A DNA stretch of 14,066 bases from JANNRW01 sp031401815. GTDB taxonomy: Bacteria; Desulfobacterota; Desulfuromonadia; Geobacterales; DSM-12255. Every line of letters starts with the position of its first letter. The stretch's first letter is position 1. The translations under genes and the position numbers were made by a program. The stretch is from NCBI GenBank assembly GCA_031401815.1, contig JANNRW010000329.1:1-14066 (forward strand), read 5' to 3'. Under the pieces are notes generated by a model. The model saw nothing but the letters and a program-made list of their open reading frames with translations. It did no database searches and was not told where the DNA came from. Of this stretch, positions 6,323 through 14,066 are shown in pieces.

Positions 6323-7106
6323 TTATTTCCGTTTATTGTCTCTTACGATCTTTCTGGCTGTGACTCTCTTGTATGCCGGGGTTGCTTCGTCAGTGGAGCC
6401 TCAAGTTGTAACCGGCATAAGCAGGCTTGGTTACTCCATTCAGATCGGTGCCTTTGCCAATCTGAAAAATGCCGAAAGGCTGACTGCAAAGCTTCAGTCA
6501 CACGGCATCGAAGCATTCTATTTCCGTAAGGACAGCGGGGTCTACGTAGTTCGCTTTGGTGATTACCGCGCCAGGGAGGCTGCCAGAAAAGGGGCGGAAA
6601 AACTGGTTGCGCAAAAGCTGATCGGCAGCTATTTTATTGCTTCTCCGGATGCGGTTTTCAGAAAGGATTCGAAAACAAAGCCTCTCCCCTTGTCGCAACG
6701 AGAGTCGCAAGACCTAGTAAAGGGGGGTAAAGGCGATATAGGTACAATTGCCGCTCGTACAGCTGAACGTTTTGTCGGAATTCCGTACAGGTGGGGTGGC
6801 AACAATGTTGTTGAGGGGATGGATTGCAGCGGTTTTGTGAGAGCTGTTTACAATCTTTGTGGTATCAATATTCCGAGAACCTCGGCAGAGCAGTTCAGGG
6901 TAGGGGAGTCTGTCGGCAGAACTGAACTACAGGACGGGGATCTGGTTTTTTTCGGAGCAACTTCCGTGAAGATCAACCATGTTGGTATTTATGTCGGTGG
7001 CGGACGTTTTGTTCATGCGCCCAGACGTGGAGATGAAATCAAGGTTTCAACCCTTGATGAGACCTACTTCTCCGGTAGATTCATTGGTGCAAAGAGATAT
7101 TTTTGA
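6315..7106 (+). CDS. Exported SPOR-domain NlpC/P60 cell-wall hydrolase
   Basis: A 263-residue exported protein. Residues 1-27 form a signal peptide (hydrophobic FLAVTLLYAGVAS). A SPOR domain spans about 38-110 (YSIQIGAFANLKNAERLTAKL, then VYVVRFGDYRAREAA), a fold that binds peptidoglycan strands stripped of stem peptides. After a basic linker, the NlpC/P60 domain covers about 143-263. Its catalytic Cys is 171 in MDCSGFV and the catalytic His is 222 in NHVGIYVGGG, with His234 in FVHAP as the third polar residue. Such enzymes cleave stem peptides, usually the D-Glu to diamino-acid bond. AAGGAGG (6298-6304) precedes ATG 6315, which lies inside the end of prfB. The usual bacterial order for these two domains varies; no lipobox is seen, so it is expected to be soluble in the periplasm. 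Confidence 0.9.
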   Translation: MSDYFRLLSLTIFLAVTLLYAGVASSVEPQVVTGISRLGYSIQIGAFANLKNAERLTAKLQSHGIEAFYFRKDSGVYVVRFGDYRAREAARKGAEKLVAQKLIGSYFIASPDAVFRKDSKTKPLPLSQRESQDLVKGGKGDIGTIAARTAERFVGIPYRWGGNNVVEGMDCSGFVRAVYNLCGINIPRTSAEQFRVGESVGRTELQDGDLVFFGATSVKINHVGIYVGGGRFVHAPRRGDEIKVSTLDETYFSGRFIGAKRYF

Positions 7107-7115
7107 GGTGATCTT

Positions 7116-8357
7116 ATGGCTGTAATCAAACCTTTCAGGGCTCTTCGTCCCCCTGCAGAGCTTGCTGCACGTGTGGCTGCCCCCCCTTATGATGTCATGA
7201 GCACTGCTGAAGCCAAAGTCATGGCTGCTGATAATCAGTACAGTTTTCTTCATGTTTCCCGTCCTGAGATAGACCTCCCCCTTGAGGTTGATATTCACTC
7301 TGAACCTGTTTATCAGAAGGGGCGCGAGAATCTGCAGAGCTTTATTGCAGAAGGTGTTCTTCTACAGGATGAGTCTGACTGCTACTATGTATACCGTCAG
7401 AAGATGGGGGCTGTTGTTCAGACAGGTCTTGTTGTCTGTTCAGGGGTAGATGACTATCAGAGCGGTGTTGTCAGAAAACATGAATTGACAAGGGCAGACA
7501 AGGAAGAAGACAGGGTGATGCATATCGATTATCTCGATGCCAACGATGAGCCGGTTTTCTATACCTATCGGCATGATCCTGACATAAGTTCGATTGTTGC
7601 TTCAGCTGCCGACTCCTGCCCGGAGTATGATTTTATTGCTTCTGACGGGATTACCCATACTTTATGGGTAATCAGGGATGAAAAGAGAATCACCGCCCTT
7701 ACCGAAACTTTCAGCAGAATCCCGTATCTTTATGTGGCTGACGGTCATCATCGCACTGCTGCTGCAAGCCGTGTCAGAGAGTTGCGCAAACAGATGAATC
7801 CGTTACATTCAGGAGCTGAAGAGTATAACTATTTTCTTACAGTCATATTTCCTGATACCGAGTTGAATATCATGTCATACAACAGAAGTGTCAGAGACCT
7901 GAACGGTCACTCTCTTGCAGAGTTCATGGCGCTTGTCAGCCGCAACTTTGAAATAACTCCGCAGTCAGGAAGATATGAGCCGCTGGAGCCTCATCGTTTC
8001 GGCATGTATATCGCTGACAACTGGTACGAACTTGCTGCCAGAGAGGACTCCTTTAATTCTGACGACCCGGTCGGCTCTCTTGATGTATCGATATTGCAGA
8101 ATAATCTGTTAAGCCCGGTTCTGGGGATCAGAAATCCCCGTACCGACCAGCGGATAAATTTTGTCGGTGGTATTCGTGGCTCCGGAGAGCTTGAAAAACT
8201 GGTTGACATAGGTGAGTATGAAGTTGCTTTTGCGCTTTTTCATACAACTATTGAAGAGCTGATCAAGCTGGCGGATGCGGACAGGATCATGCCGCCAAAG
8301 TCAACATGGTTTGAGCCTAAACTCAGATCCGGACTGTTTGTTCATCTGCTTGCCTGA
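7116..8357 (+). CDS. DUF1015 family protein
   Basis: A 413-residue protein of the DUF1015 family, widespread in bacteria and some archaea and without an established function. The family pattern is plain: the N-terminal MAVIKPFRALRP with VAAPPYDVMS (about 20-28), FLHVSRPE (44-51), KHELTRADKEEDR (121-133), and the strongly conserved YVADGHHRTAAASR (206-219). The His/Asp/Arg-rich character of the last two motifs suggests an enzyme. No signal peptide or membrane segment is visible, so it should be cytoplasmic. GAGGTG overlaps the stop of the preceding gene and is five bases from the ATG, in line with co-transcription. Nothing in the context reveals the substrate. Confidence 0.9.
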   Translation: MAVIKPFRALRPPAELAARVAAPPYDVMSTAEAKVMAADNQYSFLHVSRPEIDLPLEVDIHSEPVYQKGRENLQSFIAEGVLLQDESDCYYVYRQKMGAVVQTGLVVCSGVDDYQSGVVRKHELTRADKEEDRVMHIDYLDANDEPVFYTYRHDPDISSIVASAADSCPEYDFIASDGITHTLWVIRDEKRITALTETFSRIPYLYVADGHHRTAAASRVRELRKQMNPLHSGAEEYNYFLTVIFPDTELNIMSYNRSVRDLNGHSLAEFMALVSRNFEITPQSGRYEPLEPHRFGMYIADNWYELAAREDSFNSDDPVGSLDVSILQNNLLSPVLGIRNPRTDQRINFVGGIRGSGELEKLVDIGEYEVAFALFHTTIEELIKLADADRIMPPKSTWFEPKLRSGLFVHLLA

Positions 8358-8382
8358 TAATTAAATACAGGAGAGTTTGCTA

Positions 8383-8865
8383 GTGCAAAATATCGATAAA
8401 TTTACTGTTCTGTTTCTGATTGTTGCAAGTTTCCTGATACCTGCCTGTACGCAGCAGGATACGCAGCAGAAGGAGCAGCAGAAAAAACCGGAGGTGGTAA
8501 TGCAGAATCCCGAAAATCAAAAGAGTGCTGTAAAGACACCATCAGGGCTTCAGTACGAAGATCTGGTTGCTGGGAGTGGTGCCTCGCCGACATTCGGCAA
8601 AAATGTCATAGTCCACTATACCGGCTGGCTGTTAAATGGAAACAAGTTTGACAGCTCGGTTGATCGTAATGAGCCATTCAGTTTCAGGATTGGAAAGGGT
8701 GAGGTTATCAAGGGTTGGGACGAAGGTGTCATGAGTATGAAGATAGGTGGCAAGCGGAAGCTGATTATCCCTCCCGAGCTTGGTTATGGCTCAAGAGGGG
8801 CTGGCGGGGTGATTCCTCCGAATGCAACCCTCATATTTGAAGTGATTCTGCTGGATATCCGCTAA
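8383..8865 (+). CDS. FKBP-type peptidyl-prolyl isomerase, probable lipoprotein
   Basis: A peptidyl-prolyl cis-trans isomerase likely to help fold envelope proteins. GTG 8383 is chosen because AGGAG (8369-8373) is nine bases away; the TTG at 8377 would leave only three. The 160-residue product begins with a hydrophobic segment (VLFLIVASFLIPAC), and Cys22 could be lipidated, although Pro at -2 is unusual for a lipobox. A Gln/Lys-rich linker (about 23-40) precedes the FKBP domain (about 52-160), which shows the family blocks VIVHYTGWLLNGNKFDSS, EVIKGWDEGVMSM, RKLIIPPELGYG and IPPNATLIFEVILLDI. The active-site aromatic and Asp residues (Tyr, Phe, Asp, Trp) are present. The gene sits between DUF1015 and an exported protein five bases downstream. 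Confidence 0.92.
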   Translation: MQNIDKFTVLFLIVASFLIPACTQQDTQQKEQQKKPEVVMQNPENQKSAVKTPSGLQYEDLVAGSGASPTFGKNVIVHYTGWLLNGNKFDSSVDRNEPFSFRIGKGEVIKGWDEGVMSMKIGGKRKLIIPPELGYGSRGAGGVIPPNATLIFEVILLDIR

Positions 8866-8870
8866 AGATC

Positions 8871-9860
8871 ATGAGAACAACTTTCATCGGTTTATCTCTC
8901 TTCCTGGCTCTGACCCTTTACTATTCGTCACCGGCATCAGCAGAGAGGCTTGTAACGTTTTATCTTGACGGAGCGGTTGTCGAGCAGGATGCAAACGCCA
9001 GGAAAGGTTATCTGGAGATACAGCTTCCAACAGGTTACAGAGCCGATTCTCTGAGGATCAGGCCAAAGACCGGGACAAGTATTGAACGGGTCGAGATTTC
9101 CCCTGTGGCTGTCTCCCGCAAGCTTGAGGCAGAGCTCGCCCTTATTGATGAGAAGGAGGAGCTTCTCCATGACAGGCTAAAGGCGCTTGCCATTAAAGAG
9201 AATATATTCAAATCTGCCGCAAAATCCCAGAGCGCCAAAGCGCCCAAAAAGACAAAAAACAATCCGGAACCGATAAAGTCTATCAAGCAGGGGACTGATT
9301 ACGCCATCGCTCAGCTGGAAGCTGTTTTTCAGTCAAAACGACGAGCCGAGAAGGAGCTGAGGCAGCTGGAGGAGAGACGTAACAGGTTGAAAGCCGATGG
9401 GCAGGTTGGAGGGGGGGTAGCCAGGATCTGGCTCTCAACCACACAGGGTGGAGTCAAGCTGTTTTTTCACCAGAACAATCGTTTCTGGAGCCCCTCCTAT
9501 GAATTGCGAGCTGTATCCGGAGGCAAGGCAAAGCTCTCGATCTTTCCCGGCAAGGTTTCCGTAATGACCGGGGAGAGAGCCAGAGTCGTTCTTGCGCCAA
9601 TGGAGAGTTCGAGCAGTTCAACTTCATGGGAATTTGCCGGTCAGAACAGGGCTCTTCAGGTTAAAGAGCTTGAAGTTGCAGGAAAACCTGTTGGTGCTCT
9701 CTACCTGTCGCCCCTCACCCTCTTGATTACCAATACAACTGATCTTGACCTCCCTCCAGGCGAGCTTGCCTGCTATCTGGATGGAGAGTATTTCGGAGCC
9801 GGAAAATTTGCTGGGCTAGGCTCCCTGAAGTCGATCAATTTTGACTGCAAGACACAATAA
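8871..9860 (+). CDS. Exported coiled-coil protein resembling a shortened DUF4140/DUF4139 (MuiA-like) protein
   Basis: A 329-residue exported protein. A signal peptide covers 1-24, ending ASA before ERL. A beta-rich N-terminal part (about 25-80, VTFYLDGAVVEQD-GYLEIQLPTGYRADSLRI) is followed by heptad-like charged helices at about 80-112 and 143-175, split by a Lys/Pro-rich linker (120-140). The rest (about 183-329) contains FWSPSYEL at 205-212, TGERARVVLAP and LLITNTTDLDLPPGELACYLDGEYFGAG. This order is like MuiA-family proteins: DUF4140, coiled coil, then DUF4139 with WxPxY. Those usually exceed 500 residues; this one stops after the D/G-rich strand and lacks most of the DUF4139 length. No frameshift is evident, since only 29 bases remain before the next gene. 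Function is unknown; family placement is by my reading of motifs. The start has a poor Shine-Dalgarno and probably depends on coupling to the isomerase gene. Confidence 0.72.
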   Translation: MRTTFIGLSLFLALTLYYSSPASAERLVTFYLDGAVVEQDANARKGYLEIQLPTGYRADSLRIRPKTGTSIERVEISPVAVSRKLEAELALIDEKEELLHDRLKALAIKENIFKSAAKSQSAKAPKKTKNNPEPIKSIKQGTDYAIAQLEAVFQSKRRAEKELRQLEERRNRLKADGQVGGGVARIWLSTTQGGVKLFFHQNNRFWSPSYELRAVSGGKAKLSIFPGKVSVMTGERARVVLAPMESSSSSTSWEFAGQNRALQVKELEVAGKPVGALYLSPLTLLITNTTDLDLPPGELACYLDGEYFGAGKFAGLGSLKSINFDCKTQ

Positions 9861-9889
9861 CAGACTTACGATCATCTCAGGAGCTCGAA

Positions 9890-11119
9890 GTGACAATAAA
9901 ACAGACCTGTTTTCATAAAATTGCTTTACTGTTGACTGCTATTTCTCTTCTTTCAGCCTGCGGAAGCAGTTCCTCTTCATCTTCTATCCCGACTTCAATA
10001 CCTGCTACCGAGGTGGCTTATTACGCGCACAATCTGGTATTTCGCAACAGTACAACCCTCTCTGTCGGCTATAACGGCTATGGTCAGCTTGGTCTTATCA
10101 CCGTCCTTAACACTGATGATTTTGGGAACAGATCGGTTCCCGTCTATATTACAGGAAATCTCCTTTTCAGCGGTTTTGCGACCGGCGGCAATCACTCTCT
10201 GGCCTTTTTCAACAACAGTACGGTAAGAAGCTGGGGGAACAACAGACTGGGGCAGCTTGGGCTCGGGAGTACGAATACTCTCACGCACAGCAGCGTTCCG
10301 GTGAAAGTTGATGGACTCATCCTTGTCAAGCTCCTGGCTGCCGGAGGGGATCATTCACTTGCTCTTAAAGGCGATGACACTCTCTGGGCCTGGGGGAGCA
10401 ACGAACGAAGGCAGCTTGGAGTGACAGCTGCTGCGCCATCAGGGTACAGCAAGACCCCGGTTCGAGTCGGAGCCGGGGTTCCGGGTTTCTCAGGCATCAG
10501 CTCAATTGCTGCCGGCGGAAGATTTTCGCTTGCAAGAGCCAGCGGCTCTGTTTATGCCTGGGGTGAGAATATCAAGGGTCAGATCGGAAAACCACTGACA
10601 TTTGCTTCATATTCCATCCCCTGGCGAGTTGGAGTTAATGAGACACAGCCATTAACAGGTGTTGTCGGTATTGCTGCCGGCGGGGCGACCGCTTATGCAA
10701 TTGCCAGTGACAAGACTCTCTGGGCCTGGGGTAACAGCAATACAGGTCAGCTTGGTAATGGTTCGAAGATCGCAACCTATGTTCCTGTGAAGGTGCAGAA
10801 ATCAACCGGAGGTGATCTGACCGGTGTTGTCCATGTTGCCGCAGGTATCCAGCATGCACTTGCCCGGCTCGATAGCGGTGAGGTATGGGCCTGGGGTTAC
10901 AACTCCCTCGGGCAGCTTGGAAGCGGCCTCTTAACGGACAGTGCTGTAGCTGTCAAGGTAGTTCTGACTCCGGCAGCCACCGATATCCGGGCATTTGGTT
11001 CTTCTTCGATGGCCAGGGCAGGGGGGGTATGGTATGTCTGGGGGGATAACAGCTACGGTCAACTCGGCACAGGCACTACCGGGAAGATACTTCTGCCGGA
11101 AAAGATGTCGGGTTTATAA
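9890..11119 (+). CDS. RCC1-repeat (beta-propeller) lipoprotein
   Basis: A 409-residue secreted protein starting at GTG 9890, with AGGAG (9879-9883) six bases upstream. The signal segment ends in the lipobox LLSAC with Cys24 lipidated, followed by a Ser-rich tether (25-33). The remainder consists of about seven RCC1-type repeats, each with a WxWG-like strand and an N-x-x-G-Q-L-G turn: NGYGQLGL, NNRLGQLGLG, SNERRQLGV, NIKGQIG, NSNTGQLGNG, YNSLGQLGSG and NSYGQLGTG, alternating with AAGGDHSLAL-like strands. Seven repeats suffice for a closed seven-bladed propeller of the RCC1/BLIP-II type. It is probably an outer-membrane-anchored binding protein; the partner is unknown. It is the last gene before a strong hairpin. 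Confidence 0.9.
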   Translation: MTIKQTCFHKIALLLTAISLLSACGSSSSSSSIPTSIPATEVAYYAHNLVFRNSTTLSVGYNGYGQLGLITVLNTDDFGNRSVPVYITGNLLFSGFATGGNHSLAFFNNSTVRSWGNNRLGQLGLGSTNTLTHSSVPVKVDGLILVKLLAAGGDHSLALKGDDTLWAWGSNERRQLGVTAAAPSGYSKTPVRVGAGVPGFSGISSIAAGGRFSLARASGSVYAWGENIKGQIGKPLTFASYSIPWRVGVNETQPLTGVVGIAAGGATAYAIASDKTLWAWGNSNTGQLGNGSKIATYVPVKVQKSTGGDLTGVVHVAAGIQHALARLDSGEVWAWGYNSLGQLGSGLLTDSAVAVKVVLTPAATDIRAFGSSSMARAGGVWYVWGDNSYGQLGTGTTGKILLPEKMSGL

Positions 11120-11156
11120 TCTATCCTGTTGAAATCAAAGTTGCTTTAAACAGATC

Positions 11157-11180
11157 AAGGGGGTTATGAACCCCCTTTCT
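11157..11180 (+). terminator. Terminator closing the prfB operon
   Basis: AAGGGGGTT (11157-11165) and AACCCCCTT (11169-11177) form a nine-pair stem with an ATG loop, 37 bases after the RCC1 gene. Only a short T run (TTTCT) follows. It may act in either direction, since the opposite strand reads the same kind of hairpin. Confidence 0.75.
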
Positions 11181-11182
11181 GC

Positions 11183-11212
11183 TTGACTTTAGAGATCTGT
11201 CTGGGCTATGTT
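11183..11212 (+). promoter_or_regulatory. Candidate promoter of lysS
   Basis: TTGACT (11183-11188) and TATGTT (11207-11212) are separated by 18 bases, placing a transcript start near 11219, about 38 bases before the chosen lysS start. It lies directly after the terminator of the upstream operon. Confidence 0.55.
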
Positions 11213-11256
11213 TCACGATTGTTATTCAGGCAGTTAAATGGTTGAAAGGGAGTTAT

Positions 11257-12732
11257 GTGGAAGAGTTAAGTGAACTGTTGCTTCAGAGAAGGCGCAAGGT
11301 CGATGCTTTATGGGAGGCGGGGGTAAATCCCTATCCAAACGATTTTCGTCCGGAACATACATCAGCCGATCTGGATGCTGCTTTTGGCGCTTTAAGGGAG
11401 ATTCCGGAAAATTCTGCCACTTTTGTAGTTGCCGGTCGTCTGATGGCGCGACGCTCTTTTGGCAAGGCTGCCTTTATCCAGCTCCAGGATCGTAAAGGGC
11501 GGATGCAGCTCTATGTGCGCAAGGATGTCATCGGGGACGAGGCTTTTGAAATATTTGAAGGGTTTGATATTGGCGATATTGTAGGTGCCTCTGGCTGGCC
11601 ATTCAGAACCAAGACCAATGAGCTCTCTCTCCATGTTACCGCGATAAGGATGCTGACCAAATCGTTTCTTCCGCTCCCCGAAAAGTTCCATGGACTTACT
11701 GATGTCGAAACCCGTTACAGGCAGCGTTATGTTGATCTGATCATGAACCCTGAAGTGCGAGAAGTTTTTATCAAGCGCTCAAGGATTATCAATCTTGTCC
11801 GTGAATTCATGGTCAGTCGTGATTTTCTTGAAGTTGAGACTCCGATGATGCAGCAGATTCCGGGCGGTGCAACTGCGCGGCCCTTCATTACCCATCATAA
11901 TGCTCTGGATATGCAGCTTTATCTCCGAATTGCACCTGAGCTATATCTGAAAAGGCTTGTTGTAGGCGGCTTTGACCGGGTATTTGAAATCAACCGCAAC
12001 TTCCGCAACGAAGGGATTTCGATCCGCCATAATCCAGAGTTTACCATGATGGAGTTCTATCAGGCGTATGCAACTTTTGAAGATCTTATGGACTTTACCG
12101 AGGAGATGCTCTGTCATGTGGCCCAGGAGCTGCTCGGTTCACTTGATTTTTCTTACCAGGGGGCAGATATCAGCTTCAATCGTCCCTGGAAGCGTCTTAC
12201 AGTGAAAGAGGCAATTACGGTTTATGGCGGAGTCCCTGCAAAAACCGTCAATGATCGTGAACTTGCACTGGCGTATGCCAGAAGTATAGGGCTTGATCTG
12301 CCTGAAGATATCTCCTGCGGGAAGCTGATCATGGAGATCTTTGAAGAGGTAGCCGAGCCGAAGCTGATCCAGCCAACCTTTATTACTGCCTATCCTACGG
12401 AAATCTCTCCTCTTTCAAGAAAAAATGATCATGATCCGGAGATTGTCGACAGATTCGAGTTTTTCTGCGCTGGTCGTGAAATGGCGAATGCCTTTTCCGA
12501 GCTGAACGATTCAGTGGATCAGAAAGAGCGGTTTCTTGCACAGGTTGATGCAAAGGACAAGGGGGATGAAGAGGCTCATTATATGGATGAGGATTACATC
12601 AGGGCTCTTGAGTACGGCCTTCCACCCACTGCCGGAGAAGGAATCGGCATTGACAGGCTAGTAATGCTGCTTACTGATTCACCATCTATCCGTGACGTTA
12701 TACTCTTTCCGCAGTTAAGGAAGGAAAAGTAA
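11257..12732 (+). CDS. lysS: Lysyl-tRNA synthetase, class II
   Basis: LysRS attaches lysine to tRNA-Lys in the cytoplasm. The 491-residue protein has the N-terminal OB-fold anticodon-binding domain (about 50-135, VAGRLMARRSFGKAAFIQLQDRKGRMQLYV), then the class II catalytic domain: motif 1 around VREFMVSRDFLEVETPMM, motif 2 FRNEG at about 249-253 followed by HNPEFTMMEFYQ, and motif 3 GEGIGIDRLVM at about 460-470. Length matches bacterial LysS. GTG 11257 is chosen because GGGAG (11248-11252) precedes it and the reading MEELSELLLQRRRK is typical of LysS starts; a TTG at 11242 would add five residues and lacks a ribosome binding site. Confidence 0.97.
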   Translation: MEELSELLLQRRRKVDALWEAGVNPYPNDFRPEHTSADLDAAFGALREIPENSATFVVAGRLMARRSFGKAAFIQLQDRKGRMQLYVRKDVIGDEAFEIFEGFDIGDIVGASGWPFRTKTNELSLHVTAIRMLTKSFLPLPEKFHGLTDVETRYRQRYVDLIMNPEVREVFIKRSRIINLVREFMVSRDFLEVETPMMQQIPGGATARPFITHHNALDMQLYLRIAPELYLKRLVVGGFDRVFEINRNFRNEGISIRHNPEFTMMEFYQAYATFEDLMDFTEEMLCHVAQELLGSLDFSYQGADISFNRPWKRLTVKEAITVYGGVPAKTVNDRELALAYARSIGLDLPEDISCGKLIMEIFEEVAEPKLIQPTFITAYPTEISPLSRKNDHDPEIVDRFEFFCAGREMANAFSELNDSVDQKERFLAQVDAKDKGDEEAHYMDEDYIRALEYGLPPTAGEGIGIDRLVMLLTDSPSIRDVILFPQLRKEK

Positions 12733-12777
12733 AGGCGGGAACCGGGAACAGTCTCTGCGATCGATTTTTAACGATTT

Positions 12778-12805
12778 CTGACTACTGACCCCTGACTCCT
12801 GACCC
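12778..12805 (+). repeat. Heptanucleotide tandem repeat, CTGACYH x 4
   Basis: CTGAC recurs with an exact period of seven at 12778, 12785, 12792 and 12799, giving units CTGACTA, CTGACCC, CTGACTC and CTGACCC. The array fills most of the space between lysS and the permease gene and ends 11 bases before the permease ATG. Confidence 0.9.
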
Positions 12806-12816
12806 CAGGTCTTTAA

Positions 12817-14066
12817 ATGCCCTATGAACTGTTCATAAGTTTTCGCTATCTGAAATCCAAGCGCAAGTCTGCCTTTATCTCCATAATTACCCTGATTTCA
12901 ACTGCCGGGGTTGCACTTGGCGTCATGGCACTTATTATCGTGCTGGCGGTAATGACCGGGTTTGAGATGGATCTGAAGGACAAGATTCTGGGGACAAATG
13001 CTCATATTGTTGTTCTGAAAAATGGTGGACAGATTGATGATTATCAAGGGTTGATGAAGCGGCTTGCCGGGTATGAAGGGGTTGAAGCTGTAACCCCTTT
13101 TATCTACAACCAGGTAATGATTGCTTCGGGTAAAAATGTTTCAGGCGTTGTCCTTCGGGGCATTGAACCTGAGTCTGACATGAAGGTGACAAATCTTCAC
13201 AGGTCAATGGTGGAGGGGAAGCTCACAGAGCTTGGAGTAACTCATGGGAGCATGTTGCTCTCAAGGGGTGGAGAACCGCTCCCCCCTGGGCTTGTAATCG
13301 GCAAGGAGCTTGCCAGAAACCTTCATCTCTCTGTCGGTGACAGGGTAAATATTGTATCTCCGATGGGGAATATTACCCCTCTTGGCATGGTTCCCAAGAT
13401 GAAGGGGTTTCGTGTTGTCGGAATATTCAATACCGGAATGTTCGAGTATGACTCAACACTTGCATATGTGGGGATTAAAGACGCCCAGAGTTTTCTGGGA
13501 CAAGGCGACACTGCGACCGGAATACAGCTGAAAGTCGCAGATGTGTATGGAACTGGTGAGCTGTCAAAAAAGATAAATCGCGAGCTTGGTCTCTCTTTTT
13601 ACGCAAAAGACTGGATGCAGATGAACAAGAACATTCTCTTTGCACTAAAAACAGAGAAAGTGGTCATGTTCATTATTCTGACCCTGATCGTTCTTGTGGC
13701 AGCATTCGGGATCGCTTCCACCCTGTTCATGCTGGTAATGGAAAAAACCCGCGATATCGCCATTCTCAAGTCCATGGGGGCTACTGGCCGCAGTATCATG
13801 AAGATATTCATTCTTGAAGGGCTGATAATCGGCTTTTCCGGAACAACAGCCGGTGTTGTGCTCGGGCTGCTGGTGGCTAAAAATCTCGAAGCCATTGTCG
13901 GTCTTGTCCAGCGTATTACCGGTTTTGAGCTCTTTAGTCGAGATGTATATTATCTGGACAGATTCCCTTCGCATGTTGTCATGACTGATGTTGTTGTAAT
14001 CTCGGTAACAGCAGTACTGATCTCTTTCATTGCTACCCTGTATCCGTCGTGGCAGGCCTCCAGGCT
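12817..14066 (+). CDS. lolC: LolC/LolE-type lipoprotein-releasing ABC transporter permease, 3'-partial
   Basis: The frame is open from ATG 12817 to the window end (416 codons). It encodes an FtsX-like permease of the LolCDE type, which extracts lipoproteins from the inner membrane and passes them to LolA. The N-terminus MPYELFISFRYLKSKRKSAFISIITLIS is characteristic. TM1 lies at about 21-46, a large periplasmic domain at about 47-278, TM2 at about 281-307, followed by the cytoplasmic KTRDIAILKSMGAT coupling region (310-323) that contacts the ATPase LolD, then TM3 (about 328-354) and TM4 (about 390-409) ending YPSWQAS. By family length only about a dozen residues are missing. Whether it is LolC, LolE or a single LolF-like subunit cannot be told without the neighbours; a lolD gene is expected next. 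The ribosome binding site is weak (AGGT at 12807-12810). Confidence 0.93.
   Translation, partial: MPYELFISFRYLKSKRKSAFISIITLISTAGVALGVMALIIVLAVMTGFEMDLKDKILGTNAHIVVLKNGGQIDDYQGLMKRLAGYEGVEAVTPFIYNQVMIASGKNVSGVVLRGIEPESDMKVTNLHRSMVEGKLTELGVTHGSMLLSRGGEPLPPGLVIGKELARNLHLSVGDRVNIVSPMGNITPLGMVPKMKGFRVVGIFNTGMFEYDSTLAYVGIKDAQSFLGQGDTATGIQLKVADVYGTGELSKKINRELGLSFYAKDWMQMNKNILFALKTEKVVMFIILTLIVLVAAFGIASTLFMLVMEKTRDIAILKSMGATGRSIMKIFILEGLIIGFSGTTAGVVLGLLVAKNLEAIVGLVQRITGFELFSRDVYYLDRFPSHVVMTDVVVISVTAVLISFIATLYPSWQASR

Noticed and set aside
9995..10354. Minus-strand ORF of 119 codons within the RCC1 gene
   Set aside because: The plus strand encodes clear RCC1 repeats; the antisense frame shows no motif.
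13323..13974. Minus-strand ORFs opposite the end of the window
   Set aside because: They overlap the open LolC/E permease frame, which has strong family motifs but reaches the window edge without a stop.

Overview
The window looks like chromosomal core sequence from a Geobacter-like member of the Desulfuromonadota. The assignment rests on overall protein character, moderate GC, the order dCMP deaminase-nrdR-ribD-ribE, and the loose clustering of prfB, lysS and a LolC/E permease. It is an inference from family resemblance, not a database match. All genes recognised are on the plus strand.

Layout. (1) Positions 2-1036 hold the 3' part of an ATZ/TRZ-type amidohydrolase whose start lies outside the window. 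(2) smpB (1089-1544) is followed by ssrA (tmRNA, 1740-2095) with its own terminator. These two partners of trans-translation are separated by repetitive DNA: a 6-bp microsatellite that begins at the smpB stop, and a 29-bp tandem array ending eight bases before the mature tmRNA. (3) A good sigma70-like promoter (2312-2340) precedes a compact operon of dCMP deaminase, nrdR, ribD and ribE, closed by a hairpin after ribE. (4) prfB (5209-6322) carries the classical programmed +1 frameshift. It heads a tightly packed run of six genes: prfB, a SPOR-NlpC/P60 cell-wall hydrolase, a DUF1015 protein, an FKBP-type isomerase lipoprotein, a shortened DUF4139/MuiA-like exported protein and an RCC1-repeat lipoprotein. 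A strong hairpin ends the run at 11157-11177. (5) lysS (11257-12732) has its own promoter candidate. It is followed by a heptanucleotide tandem repeat and a nearly complete LolC/LolE permease running off the end of the window.

How the genes fit together. Ribosome rescue and termination (SmpB, tmRNA, RF2, LysRS), nucleotide and flavin supply (dCMP deaminase, NrdR, RibD, RibE) and envelope maintenance (NlpC hydrolase, FKBP lipoprotein, LolC/E, two exported proteins) lie side by side. Most genes are housekeeping. The less ordinary material is the repeat DNA between smpB and ssrA, the alternative hairpins overlapping the dCMP deaminase promoter, the prfB recoding site, and the little-characterised exported proteins between prfB and lysS. 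No mobile element, CRISPR array or defence system was seen.
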